Below are positions 14,601 to 23,894 of a DNA stretch of 64,000 nucleotides, piece by piece (within the stretch, counting starts at the first letter, position 1; each line of letters opens with the position of its first letter). This DNA is from Litoditis marina (Eukaryota; Nematoda; Chromadorea; Rhabditida; Rhabditidae). The position numbers and the translations under genes were made by a program. Under the pieces are notes generated by a model, which was given only the letters and a program-made list of their open reading frames with translations, did not search any database and was not told the origin of the DNA. The DNA lies in NCBI GenBank assembly GCA_964036275.1, contig OZ038434.1:30024425-30088424 (forward strand), given 5' to 3'.

Positions 14601-15413
14601 TGTTATGGGGCTCGATTTTTTCGAAGCAGGCCTTCGCGGTGTATTTTGTCCTAACCCGCTGTGATTGTAGTTTGATCATCTTGCTTTTTGAGCGATATTC
14701 GTGTATTATTGTATGTATCAAGTTCAAAGAACAACAATGCCATCACTCCCTATTGCTACCAACCACGCGAAAATATCCCGTGTTTTACACGTTTTTGCGT
14801 GACCATGCACGCGACCTGGTTGATCTTGATCCTAACCAATAGTTCCAATTAAAACAATATAGCTAAAGTTTTTTCCAGATCGGTATGATGTACATGGAGA
14901 AACTGACCAACATGTCCCCTGCGGCAACGGCAATTGGCGAGGACAAAAGCGCTATTTCACTAGTGCACGACGCGTCGAATCACGTTAGTTTTTCGAGAAT
15001 CTCTCTTTTCTCTCCCCCCCCCCCCTCCCTCCCTTTCTTTCTCTCTCTCTCTCTCTCTGTCTTTTGTTTTCTTCCTCTCTCTGTTCTCTTCCGCTCCCTC
15101 TGTCGTAGTTCTCCTTTTTCTTCCTGTCTTTCTTTCTTCATTTCATTTCTCTTTATTTTGTCCTGTTTTTCTAATTTTTACTCTCCTGGTAGGCTAAAGC
15201 ACAGTTGTGTGACGACTACAACTTGTTGGGGTCTAAAGTATAAATCTTGCATTCCAGGTCCAAGAAGAGGGTTCTGCGTCCACCACTCAGGGCTTACCTC
15301 CCACGCCTCTCTCGAAAAATGCCGAAATATCGGGGTTGGATTTGGACACAACTGCTCTAACCACTCGGTTATCTACCGCCAAAGATGTGTCAACAACAAT
15401 GCATTTGCATTAG
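1..15413 (+). CDS. Sperm-type Na+/H+ exchanger, SLC9C-like (5'-partial, 27 exons)
   Basis: Solute carrier of the SLC9C class: Na+/H+ antiporter fused to voltage-sensor-like helices and a cyclic-nucleotide-binding-like domain, in the plasma membrane. Exons: 2-106, 399-524, 736-852, 1166-1246, 1576-1677, 1930-2058, 2430-2522, 3063-3174, 3463-3530, 3678-3784, 4193-4262, 4742-4882, 5252-5332, 5861-5960, 6247-6368, 7053-7187, 7860-7993, 8435-8539, 8764-8860, 9152-9228, 9820-9957, 10199-10345, 13905-14018, 14343-14460, 14879-14983, 15193-15237, 15258-15413. All phases agree; 974 codons plus stop. Antiporter core: FLFAGYTVGREMF (exon 1), YAGLRGALGLILALEL (exon 3). Voltage-sensor-like helices lie in exons 11-15; the S4-like stretch VTLRFVHLGC..MYRLLRA has fewer spaced arginines than usual. 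Exons 20-22 form the CNBD-like part (GQGDLIGERNLLL); no phosphate-binding Arg-Thr/Ser-Ala was seen. The N-terminal helices lie left of the window. AATAAA at 15737. Human SLC9C1 is longer, as expected for a 5' truncation. The family is certain; the paralogue is not. Confidence 0.88.
918..1096. mobile_element. MITE family A, copy 1 (TIR CTGAAAACCGTTGCAACTT..)
   Basis: A ~178-bp element in the third intron of the exchanger. Its ends are inverted repeats: CTGAAAACCGTTGCAACTTA on the left and the reverse complement of TATTTTAAGATGCCAGCGTT..CAG on the right. A second copy lies at 22979-23155. The two share the internal GAGATGCAGGCTAATT and GACACCAGTATT words. There is no coding capacity. Family assignment rests on these two copies only. 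Confidence 0.7.
2744..2939 (-). mobile_element. tRNA-like MITE (family T), copy 1
   Basis: Reverse-oriented copy of the ~197-bp family described at 48764. It starts TATAGTAGGTGCCAAA and ends TTGGCGACGACTtTA. The reverse complement carries a tRNA B-box-like GGTTCGATTCCAG and an A-box-like AGTGGTTAGCGGTC. It lies in the exchanger intron between 2522 and 3063. Confidence 0.75.
3265..3345. repeat. Short hairpin repeat (GAGAGAGTGCACAGGTC family), degenerate
   Basis: Contains CTGCGTCTCTCTGACCTGCG followed by CACGCTCTCG. Related copies lie at 34495-34570 (near-perfect inverted repeat GAGAGAGTGCACAGGTC/GACCTGCACACTCTCTC), 49735-49800 and 58445-58500. These are ~80-bp foldback sequences without coding content. 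Confidence 0.5.
5657..5766. mobile_element. Foldback MITE family B (AGGATGATTATGTGGAACAA..)
   Basis: A ~110-bp inverted-repeat element: AGGATGATTATGTGGAACAA at the left end and the reverse complement TTGGTTCACATAATCGTCCT at the right. Relatives lie at 25986-26092, around 4515-4700 and at 47687-47790. All share words such as CAATCTCAACGGTTCAG and CCTTTAAA. Located in an exchanger intron. Confidence 0.6.
6530..6764. mobile_element. MITE family C (TATAGT..CCCACTGAGACT TIR)
   Basis: A ~235-bp element with imperfect TIRs. The left end reads TATAGTTCATTTCATTCCCA then CTGAGACTCGTTGGC; the right end holds GCTGCCAAGTCTCAGTAGGA and then GTACTATA. The terminal TA pairs suggest TA target duplication, as in Tc1/mariner-type elements. 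Relatives lie at 17293-17526 and 29050-29210, with single ends at 16800-16845, 36780-36810 and 46900-46945. Confidence 0.6.
7438..7842. mobile_element. MITE family D interrupted by MITE family E
   Basis: A family D element (ends TGCTCACATTTCCCAACTGG and its reverse complement) is split by a complete 181-bp family E element at 7637-7817. The left part runs to GAGCTGCCCAAGTCCA and the right part resumes at AGTTGGG. Other D copies (19572-19809, 30369-30587, 35479-35694) are uninterrupted, so E jumped into D. The composite lies 18 bases before the exchanger exon at 7860. Confidence 0.8.
7637..7817. mobile_element. MITE family E, copy 1 (GGCGGCGTAG TIR)
   Basis: A ~180-bp element bounded by GGCGGCGTAG and CTACGCCGCC, rich in CTCATGAG-type palindromes. 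Two further copies of almost identical length lie at 34141-34320 and 39872-40051. The inside folds back on itself. No ORF. Confidence 0.85.
8556..8700. repeat. (CT)n-rich microsatellite in exchanger intron
   Basis: Polypyrimidine CT/CTTT/CCT tract following the donor after 8539. It lies on the coding strand and may act as part of a long polypyrimidine region before the acceptor at 8764. Confidence 0.8.
9654..9715 (+). pseudogene. Duplicated partial CNBD exon (pseudo-exon or poison exon)
   Basis: After TTTAG, ~40 bases nearly repeat the start of the true exon at 9820, in the same phase (VVEWLPNNKIHP). The copy then diverges to LFEMTFFI and a stop. Flanking intron sequence is duplicated too: CGAGCTAACTTGAATTGTGG near 9479 resembles TGAGCTAACTTGAACTATTG near 9716. 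A short tandem duplication therefore captured the acceptor and half the exon. If spliced in, it would truncate the protein inside the CNBD. Confidence 0.7.
10905..13640. repeat. 25-bp tandem satellite with higher-order repeats
   Basis: About 109 head-to-tail copies of a 25-bp unit (core GAACTCCCGCGCTCTATGTT plus a 5-base variable end such as AAGGA or CAAGC). It lies within the 3.5 kb exchanger intron 10346-13904. Left units are divergent and right units nearly identical. Higher-order periods are visible: a 225-bp block (9 units) repeats at ~10993 and ~11218, and a 550-bp block (22 units) repeats at ~12486 and ~13036. Long open frames here are a product of the repeat (25 is not a multiple of 3), not genes. 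Confidence 0.97.
15003..15180. repeat. C-run and (CT)n tract in exchanger intron
   Basis: A C-run followed by CT-rich polypyrimidine sequence between the exons ending at 14983 and starting at 15193. It supplies a very long polypyrimidine tract before the acceptor. Confidence 0.8.
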
Positions 15414-15962
15414 TAACATACAGATTTACACTTCTCTCTCTGTCTCTGCTTCTCTCTGTGTCTGCTTATCTCTCTCTCCATCTCTCTGCTCTTTCTATCT
15501 CTCTGTCTCTGTCTTTCTCTCTTTCTTTCTCTCTGTCTGCGTCTACCATTTTACGTGATCACTAAATCTTCTCTGATTGTTTGTGTATTTTATAGCCGGT
15601 TTAGTAATATAAAGTGTTTACCGGTAGTCTAATTCACATCTACGTGTTGTTCTCAAATGTGTCTGCGTCTCGGTTTTCGCATGATCTCTAAATCTTCTCT
15701 GACTGTTTGTATATTTTATAGCTGGCTTCAATTTCAATAAATGTTAAGCAGAAAGATATTGCTTTGATTAGTGATAATTCACAACTCCTTTTTGCTAAAA
15801 GTATACTTCTGCTTCCATGGTCTACATCAAATCTGAAAATCTACTCTGACCGTGTGTGTTCGTGCAAACATCTCCAAAGGTCTCTGTGTTTGTAAACTTT
15901 TTTTAATCGCTCACGTTCAAGGAATCGCTATAAAGTATTTCACAAATATACGAAATAACACA
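15414..15962. other. Exchanger 3' region between convergent genes
   Basis: Holds a second CT-rich tract (15430-15545), an imperfect ~75-bp duplication (15536-15610 and 15661-15735, sharing CTAAATCTTCTCTGA) and AATAAA at 15737, the likely poly(A) signal of the exchanger. The convergent peptide gene's poly(A) signal (AATAAA on the - strand, near 15970) closes the interval. Confidence 0.6.
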
Positions 15963-16059
15963 GAGTAACTTGTTTATTATCGAATAGTGTTATGTACATA
16001 GTTAATTAACCGTCATCAAAAAGGTAAAACTTGAGCATTTGTACACGTCCGTCTTGCTT

Positions 16060-16694
16060 CTATTCCTCTATGAGGGAGCTGAACTTGTCCAGGGGGTCTG
16101 TCTCGGTATCTTTGGCTTGCACATCGTCCTTCATGAGACCGGTGGGACCGTGGATTACGGCTACAACTGGGCTGCCTGCAAATGAAAAGTTTAATTTAAA
16201 ATAGTTTTAAGGATCTCAGTGTTGTTTACTATCAATTTTCATTGTTCATTGGTCCAGCTTCACGCTATATATACCCCTAATAGGCCGGTTGGACCTAGGA
16301 ATGCGGCTACGACTTAACTGCCTAGAAATCAATAAGTACATTAAAAAACACGACATTAAAATAAAACTTTAATTTGGAGTTGAAATTCGCACTACACACC
16401 GATTTCACCGATTTATCAATCATGTCTGGAACGCATAGAAAGAGTTAGAAACACAGTAAAACCAAACAAAATGATAGTGTGTTTTTCTAGTGACTCAGCC
16501 GGTACTTATTCACCCAAGTATTATCCACTGGAAAAACTTACAAAAATCGATATCTTTCCACCAAACTACAAACCTAGAATACTTCCGTGAAACGTCTGTG
16601 GCGACTCGTCGACGGGCATTGGGTAGCTGGAGGAGAGGACCAGCGAGAGAGCGAGCAGCAGCAGAGACAACAGAGAAGACAGAGAGAACGCCAT
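16060..16694 (-). CDS. Small secreted peptide precursor, two exons
   Basis: Exon 1 is 16694-16574 and exon 2 is 16175-16060 (phase 1 junction, acceptor TTTGCAG). The predicted product is 78 residues. It begins with a strong signal peptide (MAFSLSSLLSLLLLALSL then LSSS) and continues SYPMPVDESPQTFHG. Exon 2 encodes PVVAVIHGPTGLMKDD and an acidic tail ending SSLIEE. There are no cysteines and no dibasic sites. A TTTCAG acceptor lies 9 bases before the ATG, as expected for spliced-leader trans-splicing. An alternative donor (GTATTC at 16580) keeps frame and removes a few residues. AATAAA follows on the - strand near 15970. Function is unknown; a secreted peptide or seminal/cuticular factor is possible. 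I do not recognise the family. Confidence 0.72.
16280..16330 (-). pseudogene. Degraded duplicate of the peptide's exon 2 in its own intron
   Basis: The + strand text AGGCCGGTTGGACCTAGGAA then TGCGGCTACGACTTAACTGC matches the real exon region (ACCGGTGGGACCGTGGATTA, CGGCTACAACTGGGCTGC) with many changes. It lies ~150 bases into the intron and looks like a decayed tandem exon copy. Confidence 0.5.
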
Positions 16695-16699
16695 GAATG

Positions 16700-17820
16700 A
16701 TGCTGAAAAGAAGACAAATAAGTCTTTGTCCGGCCTAATTCAAGTATATGTTAAAGTCCCTCCTCAAGAAACAGCCGTTGAAAAATGCTAAAGGATACTG
16801 TACGAGTCTCGGTAGGAATGGTGGCGACTATACCAGCTCCTGCGGCTCGTCGAACCGATACCGCTGGCAGCGGGGATCGCACGTGGGCTCAACCATACAA
16901 TTCAATAAAAACATGTAGATTAAATTAAATGGAGCTAATGATGATGAGTTCAAGAGCTAAAAGTATCTGGTGTTTATAAAAAGAGCGTGGTAGCGAACAA
17001 TGAAAGAAACTGTCACTGAGTGTCAGAAATGAACGAGACCATGAAGAACGGAGGTTGAGAAAGCATGAAGATTCAATGGTTGAAATTGTTCTTGTATTGC
17101 AATGCGAAATTTGTAGGCAATGCTATAAGTACAGAAATTCTTGTCGTTTTCTTAAAAACGAACTGGGAAACGGAGAGCAGGTACCTTTCAGAAGTTTGTT
17201 GGATGATTGGGGATTTAGATTACGGTAATAGTTATTATTATGAAACGCGAGGCGAGATGTTATAGCAAGCGGTGATCAAACTTCCATACCATTATAGTCT
17301 TTTTCCTTCCCACTGAGACCCCTACAGTAAGATTACCGAACTTCAAGCCTGTTACAGTGACGTAAATATTATCGAAATTGTTTACAGTTTCTGCATTCGA
17401 AACTGATCACATATAGGAAAAATTGTTCGAGCTTTTCTTTGATAAAGTTGAAGTTTTCATTAAAAACAACGATTGGAAAACTCGAAAGTGTACTGTAGGA
17501 GTCTCAGTGGGAAATATGACGACTATACCATACAATGATGCCATTTTGAACGACTTTTCAGGAGTCAACAGGTACGCAGTGTAGAATGGCTTTTCTGGGG
17601 CTGCGAGTACTCAAGATTTATATTTATGACAAAAGTGATATAGAATGTGGGACTATACTTCTGCGATCGCGAAAAGAAATAGGTAGATCAAAATAGAGAG
17701 GTTTAGATAAAAATTAGGCTATACACTATAAATAACACAATAGTAGCGTGTTCGAGAGGTGTAGGTCAAAAGTGAGATATGTGATTACGGTATTTCAGCG
17801 GTCGCAGTGTAGGAAAGCGG
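16700..17820. other. Intergenic upstream region with MITE family C copy
   Basis: Contains a C-family MITE at 17293-17526 (TATAGTC..CCCACTGAGACCCCTACAG and the inverse GTAGGAGTCTCAGTGGG..GACTATA) and a lone family C end at 16800-16845. No supported exon. A cysteine-containing open stretch on the - strand at 16838-16890 has no good acceptor. Confidence 0.5.
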
Positions 17821-17954
17821 TGTAGAATGGCAATAAAGGGGCGGAGCTTCTGGGGCGCACCGGGGTTGGCGCCAGAAGGACGCGCGGACAGGCAGAGATG
17901 TCACATTGAACATGGGAAAAGAGATGGGGCAAGATGGATGAGCGAGAATCACTT

Positions 17955-18574
17955 CTCTTTTTCTCTTTCTCTCTCTCTCTTTCTCTTTCTCTCTCTTTCT
18001 CTTCTCTGGCTCTCTTTTCAGTATCTCTCTCTCACCTCTTCTCTATCTCTATATCTTATGATCTCTCGCTCTTCCCTCTCTATCTAGATGCTTATTCATG
18101 AGTTCATGCTTACAAAACAAAAAACACAACTTATAAAAAACTACGAGCCCTCAGAGGCAGAGCGGCAAAACTATCCATCTTTCCCCCTCCCCCTCTCTCA
18201 CCCCTTGTCTTGTCCCTCTCTTACTCTCCCCACTTTCCTTCTTTCTATTTTCCAGCTCTCCTTCTACCCATTCTCTCCTTCTCTCACATCTCTCTTTTCT
18301 TCTCTCGATCCACCTTTCCCTCTCTACCTTTAGTCTCACAATTTCTCTCACTCTCTTTCTCTCTTTCTCTGCATCTCTCTGTATTCCCCAGGAGAAGAGA
18401 CCATCTCGCCTCTCTGTCTCTCATCCTTTCCTTTTTCACCCTCTCACTCTCTTCGAGTCTTCCACTTCTCCCACCTTCGTCTCTCTCTCTTTCTGCTCTT
18501 TCTTTCTCTCTCTACTCTTCTCCCCCGCCCTCTTTCTCCTCTCTCTTTTTTTATTTCTTAAAGGAAGAGACCCG

Positions 18575-18658
<84 letters not shown>

Positions 18659-18967
18659 AGCCAGAGAGAGAGAGAGTCTCGTAGAGAGACAGAAAGTCTC
18701 TCTCTCTCTCCCTTCCATTGTTTTGTCCCCTTCCCGTCCCGTGACCATCCATCAATCGTGTGTGTCAGCTAACAGATGGGGACATGTTGTGATTGAACGA
18801 TCTCCTTTTGGCGCCACCAGCTGAACAAAATGACACAAATCGAGAAAACTGTCGAGAATGAAACCGACACAAACGGTTTGGGGGATAATTATATAGTTGT
18901 AGTTTGATCGCAAAACACCTAACTACAAACACGACGGAGCAGAGCAACATTATTCACCTTTCGTTCG

Positions 18968-19030
<63 letters not shown>
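17955..19030. repeat. Cluster of (CT)n tracts
   Basis: CT-rich polypyrimidine blocks at 17955-18090, 18180-18720 and 18970-19025, the last two including long pure (CT)n. They are punctuated by short purine words (AGGAGAAGAGACC near 18390, AGGAAGAGACC near 18561, AGAGAGGGAGAGAGGGTC near 19063). At 18660-18700 the strand bias flips to AG, giving a potential hairpin. Open frames here are low-complexity artefacts. Confidence 0.9.
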
Positions 19031-19032
<2 letters not shown>

Positions 19033-19261
19033 TCTCTTCTTATCTTCTTTTCTCTTCTCTTCAGAGAGGGAGAGAGGGTCAGTTCGGGTTGAGACTAGCA
19101 AATTCTATACACAGCTAAAAAAGTTACGAAAAAGCTCGAGAATGTAACCAACACCATTGGGTATGAACCGTTTATAGCTGTCGTTTCGCGGTTCATCCTC
19201 AGCCCAGAACCGCTGTGTTTGCAGCCTGATCCGGTTGATTTCCGATCGTCGATCATGAATG

Positions 19262-19440
19262 ATGGTGTATTATTATTATTTATTCCTGCATATATAAAAC
19301 ATAGAACAAGAAGTTTTACAAGATGTTAGGAATAAACTGAGTCCCCAAAGGGATGAGAGCATAACTCTCTCATCTTCAGATTGAGGGGAGCTTTTTAGAA
19401 AAAACAGTTGATTTCTCGCATCATCTATGGTGTATCAAGT
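19262..19440 (-). mobile_element. 5'-truncated LINE 3' end
   Basis: Begins with a TATTATTATT run and contains CCCCAAAGGGATGAGAGCAT then CTCTCATCTTCAGATTGAGG. It parallels the 3' end of the full LINE at 52590 (AATAATAATA..CCCCAAAGGGACGGGG..CCTCCCGTCTTCTGATA). Same orientation as that LINE; only the 3' untranslated tail remains. Confidence 0.7.
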
Positions 19441-19571
19441 TCAGGCCACAGAACAGCTATATTTTTTGCTCAGGGAAGAGCGGGTGAATACTGCACAGAG
19501 CCGCTGTGTTTCTAGTTCGGTCGCATCGTCTTTCATTCGTGATTCTAGACCCCTGTAACATGCATTCAGAC

Positions 19572-19809
19572 TATAGTTCGCACATTTCCCAACGGGACTT
19601 GGGCAGCTTGCCAATGACATTTCAAGACAGTTTTTGAACATGTGGAAATAGTTCTTAACAATGGGAATTTATGTGAAGGGTTCGTTCCTTTCGGTATAAC
19701 TCGTATTCAAGAAAAGTTTCTATAAAATATATGTTTTTTTTCAAATAACAGTCTTCCAAAGTTTTTGGCACGCTGCCAACGAGTCCAGTTGGGAAATGTG
19801 AGCACTATA
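19572..19809. mobile_element. MITE family D, intact copy
   Basis: A 238-bp element: TATAGTTCGCACATTTCCCA at the left and GTTGGGAAATGTGAGCACTA then TA at the right. TIRs are ~40 bp (the second half GGACTTGGGCAGCTTGCCAA pairs imperfectly with TTGGCACGCTGCCAACGAGT). Terminal TA on both sides fits TA target duplication. It abuts the inverted-repeat element starting near 19812. Confidence 0.8.
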
Positions 19810-22077
19810 TAAGACGTAGCCAATTAAAAATATTTTGAAAACCGCTTATTTCAGAAACTTGCACACCAAGTGACGATCTCATACCCATCCACTTTTCTTA
19901 CTCAGTAACACTCTATTTCTCAAAAACGCGCTCCAACTGCGATTTCTGTGAAAGAATTATCAGTCTGTCATCGTACAAACTGTCGGTTCAAGTGAACCAA
20001 CAGTTTGTCAAGTGACAAACTGTCGGCGGGGGGTCCCATCCTAATTTAACCATTCAACTACAAAATAATGCTTCAAAATAGAATTTATATTTCAAAAGCA
20101 CGTTAAACACATTATATCAGTAAAATGAATGATTCTAGAAAACTGTTCAACATTTTTCCTAATTCAGAGGTTGTTGAATTTCTATGATGTATGAATACTT
20201 TATTCCAGTGGAAAAGTGAGAGGTAACAAAAAAGAAAACAGCAAAATATGAAGTCACAACAAGAGGAAAACACAAAATGGAGAAACAGAACAGAATCGAA
20301 ACTATATCTTCACATTAAACATAAACAAAACAATATATTATATTATGGACTAGGTGCCATCATATAATATTAACACTGGCTCGGCGCTCATCTCTCCACC
20401 AGGCCTGGAAATAGACATACGCTCGTAATCGGAACATACAGGGAACCAGAGGAGTTCAACTCAAGATTTGGTAGAAAGGGGGGGGGGGGCGATGACACGC
20501 AAACTCGTTCGGATATCCAAATAGTTTTGATAGTGCGTTTTGCAGTTGATTGATTTGGGGTGAGTTTGGCGTGAAAAATGTCTCATCATGAGTATGAAGA
20601 CAAAAAAGCGCAAAGATTTTACTTACATCATAAGTCCAAAAAATATTGAATTCGGTAACTAAAGATTTCGATGCGGTGCTGCCAGAATCCCCGGAAATAT
20701 CCTGAAAAGTAGTATAACCGTTTTATATCTGGAAAGGTCCATTGGGATCAGTCCAGTTTAAGATACGGTACAATAGTAGACAAGTCTACTTTTTCCAGAC
20801 GAGCGTGGAAAGCAGATAGAGTTCCTGCTTCCACTACATGACTTGGAAGTAAATTCCAAATAGCTGGCATTCTGTTCGCAAACGAACCAAAAACTTGCCT
20901 TTTACTAGCAAAATTTCGCGAGATTTGAAATGAATGAGGTCTTTTTGACCTGCTTATCGTAAATAGCTGTAGTGAAGGATTTTTTTTCAAAACCATGAAT
21001 GATTCGATAACAAAGGGAGAGATCAAATACCAAACGTCTATACGCAAGTGATTTAAGTTGAAAACTTACCAAACGACCCGCATAAGATAAAGTGAGAGGA
21101 TTGATGTTTCAATTAATATTAATTTGGTGATTCCCATATAACAGACTAGTTTTTCGGCACTGATTTTCAATAGAATAATTATACACACTTCCTATTCATA
21201 CTGAGTTCCTTTTCTATTGTTATATTAGTTTTACTCGTACAATTCCACAATAGTTTAGTTTCCAGTCAGACTTTCTCAAAAAACCTAGTACCGAGTAAAT
21301 TACCATTATGTAAGAAATAGAAGTCATTCAAACTTTATTAAGTCAGTTCTTTTAGTTCTTAAACTAGCGCATTCAGTGGGTAGGGGACAGCGTAGCCAAA
21401 TGGCCGTCATTTGGGGCGAGTAGCGGCGGCAAAATGAAAGGCGGGGCGGCAGACAGTTTCGAAAAGATTCGATTATCGATCGATGGCAGACGCGCGCGGT
21501 GCCCTGCCTCGCCCGCGCCTGCCTCCTTCTTACGTGCGCGTGCATTAATTAAAACAGTAATTTAGCACTTTTGAAATGAAAATAAGCGGATTTAAACTCA
21601 AATAGATAAAAACATTATTTAATCCAATGTATTTTAATGTGAAATTGTCTAACTTAGTGCAGGAACTTCAAAACTCTCTCAATTAGTGCAGTTTTGATGT
21701 GAAATAGTTTGAAAATATGTACATTAACTAGATAATAACTTCATTAGTCAACATAGCCCCTCTCTAACTGATTTGAATACAATTTTTAGTAACAGAGACC
21801 CACTTGCAATATTTTGGTAAACGTTAGAACCAACAGTCACACTTTATTCGTGTACAAAGTGCGCTTGCACGGAGGGGAACACGGGCTGGACACTTTGTCA
21901 AGATACAAAGTGCGAATCGGGTATAAAATGCTCGGGGAGCCCATACAGTGAAATGTTACTCAGTAGAGGCTTGATTCACTGGATTAGGAAAAATTATGGA
22001 ACCATTTCCTCACTTCGTGTGCAAGTTTCTGAAATAAGCGGTTTTCAAAATATTTTTATTTGGCTGCGTCTTATATG
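19809..22077. mobile_element. 2.2 kb element with ~63-bp terminal inverted repeats
   Basis: The left end reads TATAAGACGTAGCCAATTAA and then AATATTTTGAAAACCGCTTA. The right end, 22014-22077, is its reverse complement with few changes (TAAGCGGTTTTCAAAATATT..GGCTGCGTCTTATA). Subterminal sequences are also partly inverted (CAAGTGACAAACTGTCGG versus CTTTGTCAAGATACAAAGTG). No transposase is readable. Inside are a LINE fragment (20748-21047) and GC-rich sequence (21400-21540). It is most likely a non-autonomous DNA transposon. Confidence 0.72.
20748..21047 (-). pseudogene. LINE reverse-transcriptase C-terminal fragment
   Basis: An open frame on the - strand ends with the C-terminal signature of jockey/CR1-type ORF2 proteins: an RN-F-SKRQVFGSFANRMPAIWNLLP segment followed by a short helix, in the position of the F..R..WN.LP motif. 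The RT core is absent, so this is a 5'-truncated insertion. It differs from the LINE at 52.6 kb and is a separate subfamily. Confidence 0.7.
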
Positions 22078-22696
22078 ATTCAGCTGTTGTTATTCACCAT
22101 TCTTCCTCTCTTATGTCTTTTGTATTGGTGAAATCTATTAGTCTTTCTCGTAGTTTCATTAACGTTGCTCTCTATCTTCTATCCCAATCACTTTTTCCGA
22201 AATGTGATAAGCTCCTTTTTCATAGTTTTTTTTCTGTCGCTCACTTTCTTATCTCTCTTTTCACGAGTAGTTTAACATCACTATTGTTTGTGTAATTGGG
22301 TATCATTTCACTGACAGTATTTGTTCTTACACTGAACCGAACCACAGACAAACGTTTGGAAACTAAAGAAAAGACCAATTACAATCTTACTTGTGGAAAG
22401 TTAAGAGCCGATGTGAAAAGTCTCGTGTTCAATCGCAAAAATATCTTTCTAGAACTATAAAAGCGTGGTGAAGCACTTGAAGAACTTTATTGAGGTCCAA
22501 AAACAGTATATTTTCAAGAATCTTTTTCTCTACAGGTTTTTCCAAATCTTTGAATCAACTGGTTCAAAATGTCCTCCGAAACGAGTTCGATCAGTGTTGA
22601 TGAGTTTCTCCATGTTTGGCTATGAGAAAGTTAGCGTTTCAAAGTCCGATTTCGTAATTCTCACAAACAAGTTTTGCCTCAACCTTTATTTCTCAA

Positions 22697-23837
22697 TCAA
22701 GCAGCCGAGAGCGGGGTGGTGATGGTTCCGGCGGGAGTGGAGGCGTTGAAGGCGGCGGTAGCGTCGGCGGAATCGGAGACGACCACGGCGTATTGGATGA
22801 CCAGCTTGTCCTCCTTGGGAGGTCCCGCCTGAAATTTTCGATAATACATTATAGGGCGTGAGAACATGAGTAGTTCTATTTGCATGCAAGTGAGTGACAG
22901 AAAAGTATACAAATCGCTGTATAGATTAGTTACATTGAAAATCCAATATATAGGTAAAAGTGTAGTTATTCTTCACGACTCTGAGAAACCATTGCAACCT
23001 AAATCACCGGACTCGCCGATTTTGCAACTTAAAATACCGGGGTCAGCGAGATGTCGCCTGTACTGTTTGCATTTCATAAGGAGATGCAGGCTAATTTGAC
23101 ACCAGTATTTAAGCCTGCATCTTCTCCGGTATTTTAAGCTGCCATCGTTTTTACATAAGCTCTTCTTTATTATGAAGAAATATTGATTTTCTTCGTTATC
23201 ACCTTGCGAGTGATGGTCAACGCAGTGGCTGCCCCGGGCTCGGCGAATCCGAACACTGGCTTCACCAGGTAGTCGGTGTTGTTGGACGATTTTACCTGAA
23301 AGAATAATTTTGTAAAAAAAATGAATACAAAAAGTTTAAACAAAAAATTGTTGGACTATTTCACCTGACAAACCATTTACCAGAAAAAGCGAAAAGTTGT
23401 GTTCGATTCACCTAAAGGATCATGAGGTTCGGAGAATAATAATTACAAGAGGTTGGAACAAAAAGTCGTTGGACGATTTCACAGCCATGTTGTTCAAAAA
23501 CCTACATAGAAAAAGTTCAAAGTTTCGCAGGTGTGCTTGGTGTTTTGAACAAAGGTTGGTGCACTATTGGAGAACATTCGTTCAAGGTCTGAGACAGAAA
23601 GTCTGTAGAAAATGACTGAATCATGGTTCTAAATTGTGCACCCCTTATTCACGAATTCTGACCCTGAAGCCACAGTGAAAAACGCAAAACATTTCCGGCA
23701 AAAAAAAAGAGGAGGCGAAAAGAGAGGTTCACCTTGAAAACGAGTCTCTCGGCGCCGGGGTTGGCGATTTGGTGAGTGGAGGTGCCGCCGGCGGCAGCGA
23801 CGGTGCATGCGGGAGGATCAGCGGTGAGGGAGGCCAT
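22697..23837 (-). CDS. MSP-domain sperm protein (SSP type)
   Basis: Exons 23837-23733, 23295-23203 and 22828-22697; all junctions phase 0; 109 residues. It starts MASLTADPPACTVAAAGG, runs on as GAERLVFKVKSSNNTDYLV, then PVFGFAEPGAATALTITR, and ends AGTITTPLSAA. This is the compact MSP fold with the family's DPPACTVPAAGG-like start, FKxKSSNN and GxPKEDKLVI motifs, and usual length. Nematode SSP proteins are made in sperm and resemble the cytoskeletal major sperm protein; they lack a signal peptide. TATAAAAG lies 49 bases upstream of the ATG, and AATAAA follows the stop within ~10 bases. Intron 2 contains MITE family A copy 2 just downstream of exon 3's acceptor side (22979-23155). C and G bias is much higher than in flanks, as expected for a highly expressed gene. 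Confidence 0.93.
22979..23155. mobile_element. MITE family A, copy 2
   Basis: Inserted in the second intron of the SSP gene. Ends TCTGAGAAACCATTGCAACC and TATTTTAAGCTGCCATCG; interior matches the copy at 918-1096. Confidence 0.7.
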
Positions 23838-23885
23838 TTGGTTAGAGATGTTCGAAGAATTATAGAAAACTCGCTCTTCGAACCG

Positions 23886-23893
23886 CTTTTATA
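23886..23893 (-). promoter_or_regulatory. TATA box of the SSP gene
   Basis: TATAAAAG on the - strand, 49 bases before the ATG, giving an expected leader of ~20 bases. Canonical TATA spacing is consistent with a compact, strongly expressed sperm gene. Confidence 0.6.
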
Positions 23894-23894
23894 C

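Noticed and set aside
16838..16890. Cysteine-containing - strand exon (PTCDPRCQRYRFDEPQEL)
   Set aside because: The donor side coincides with the end of a family C MITE and there is no convincing acceptor.
17827..18824. Ser/Leu/Phe-rich ORFs up to 204 codons
   Set aside because: Low-complexity CT tracts read in frame; no splice or start context.
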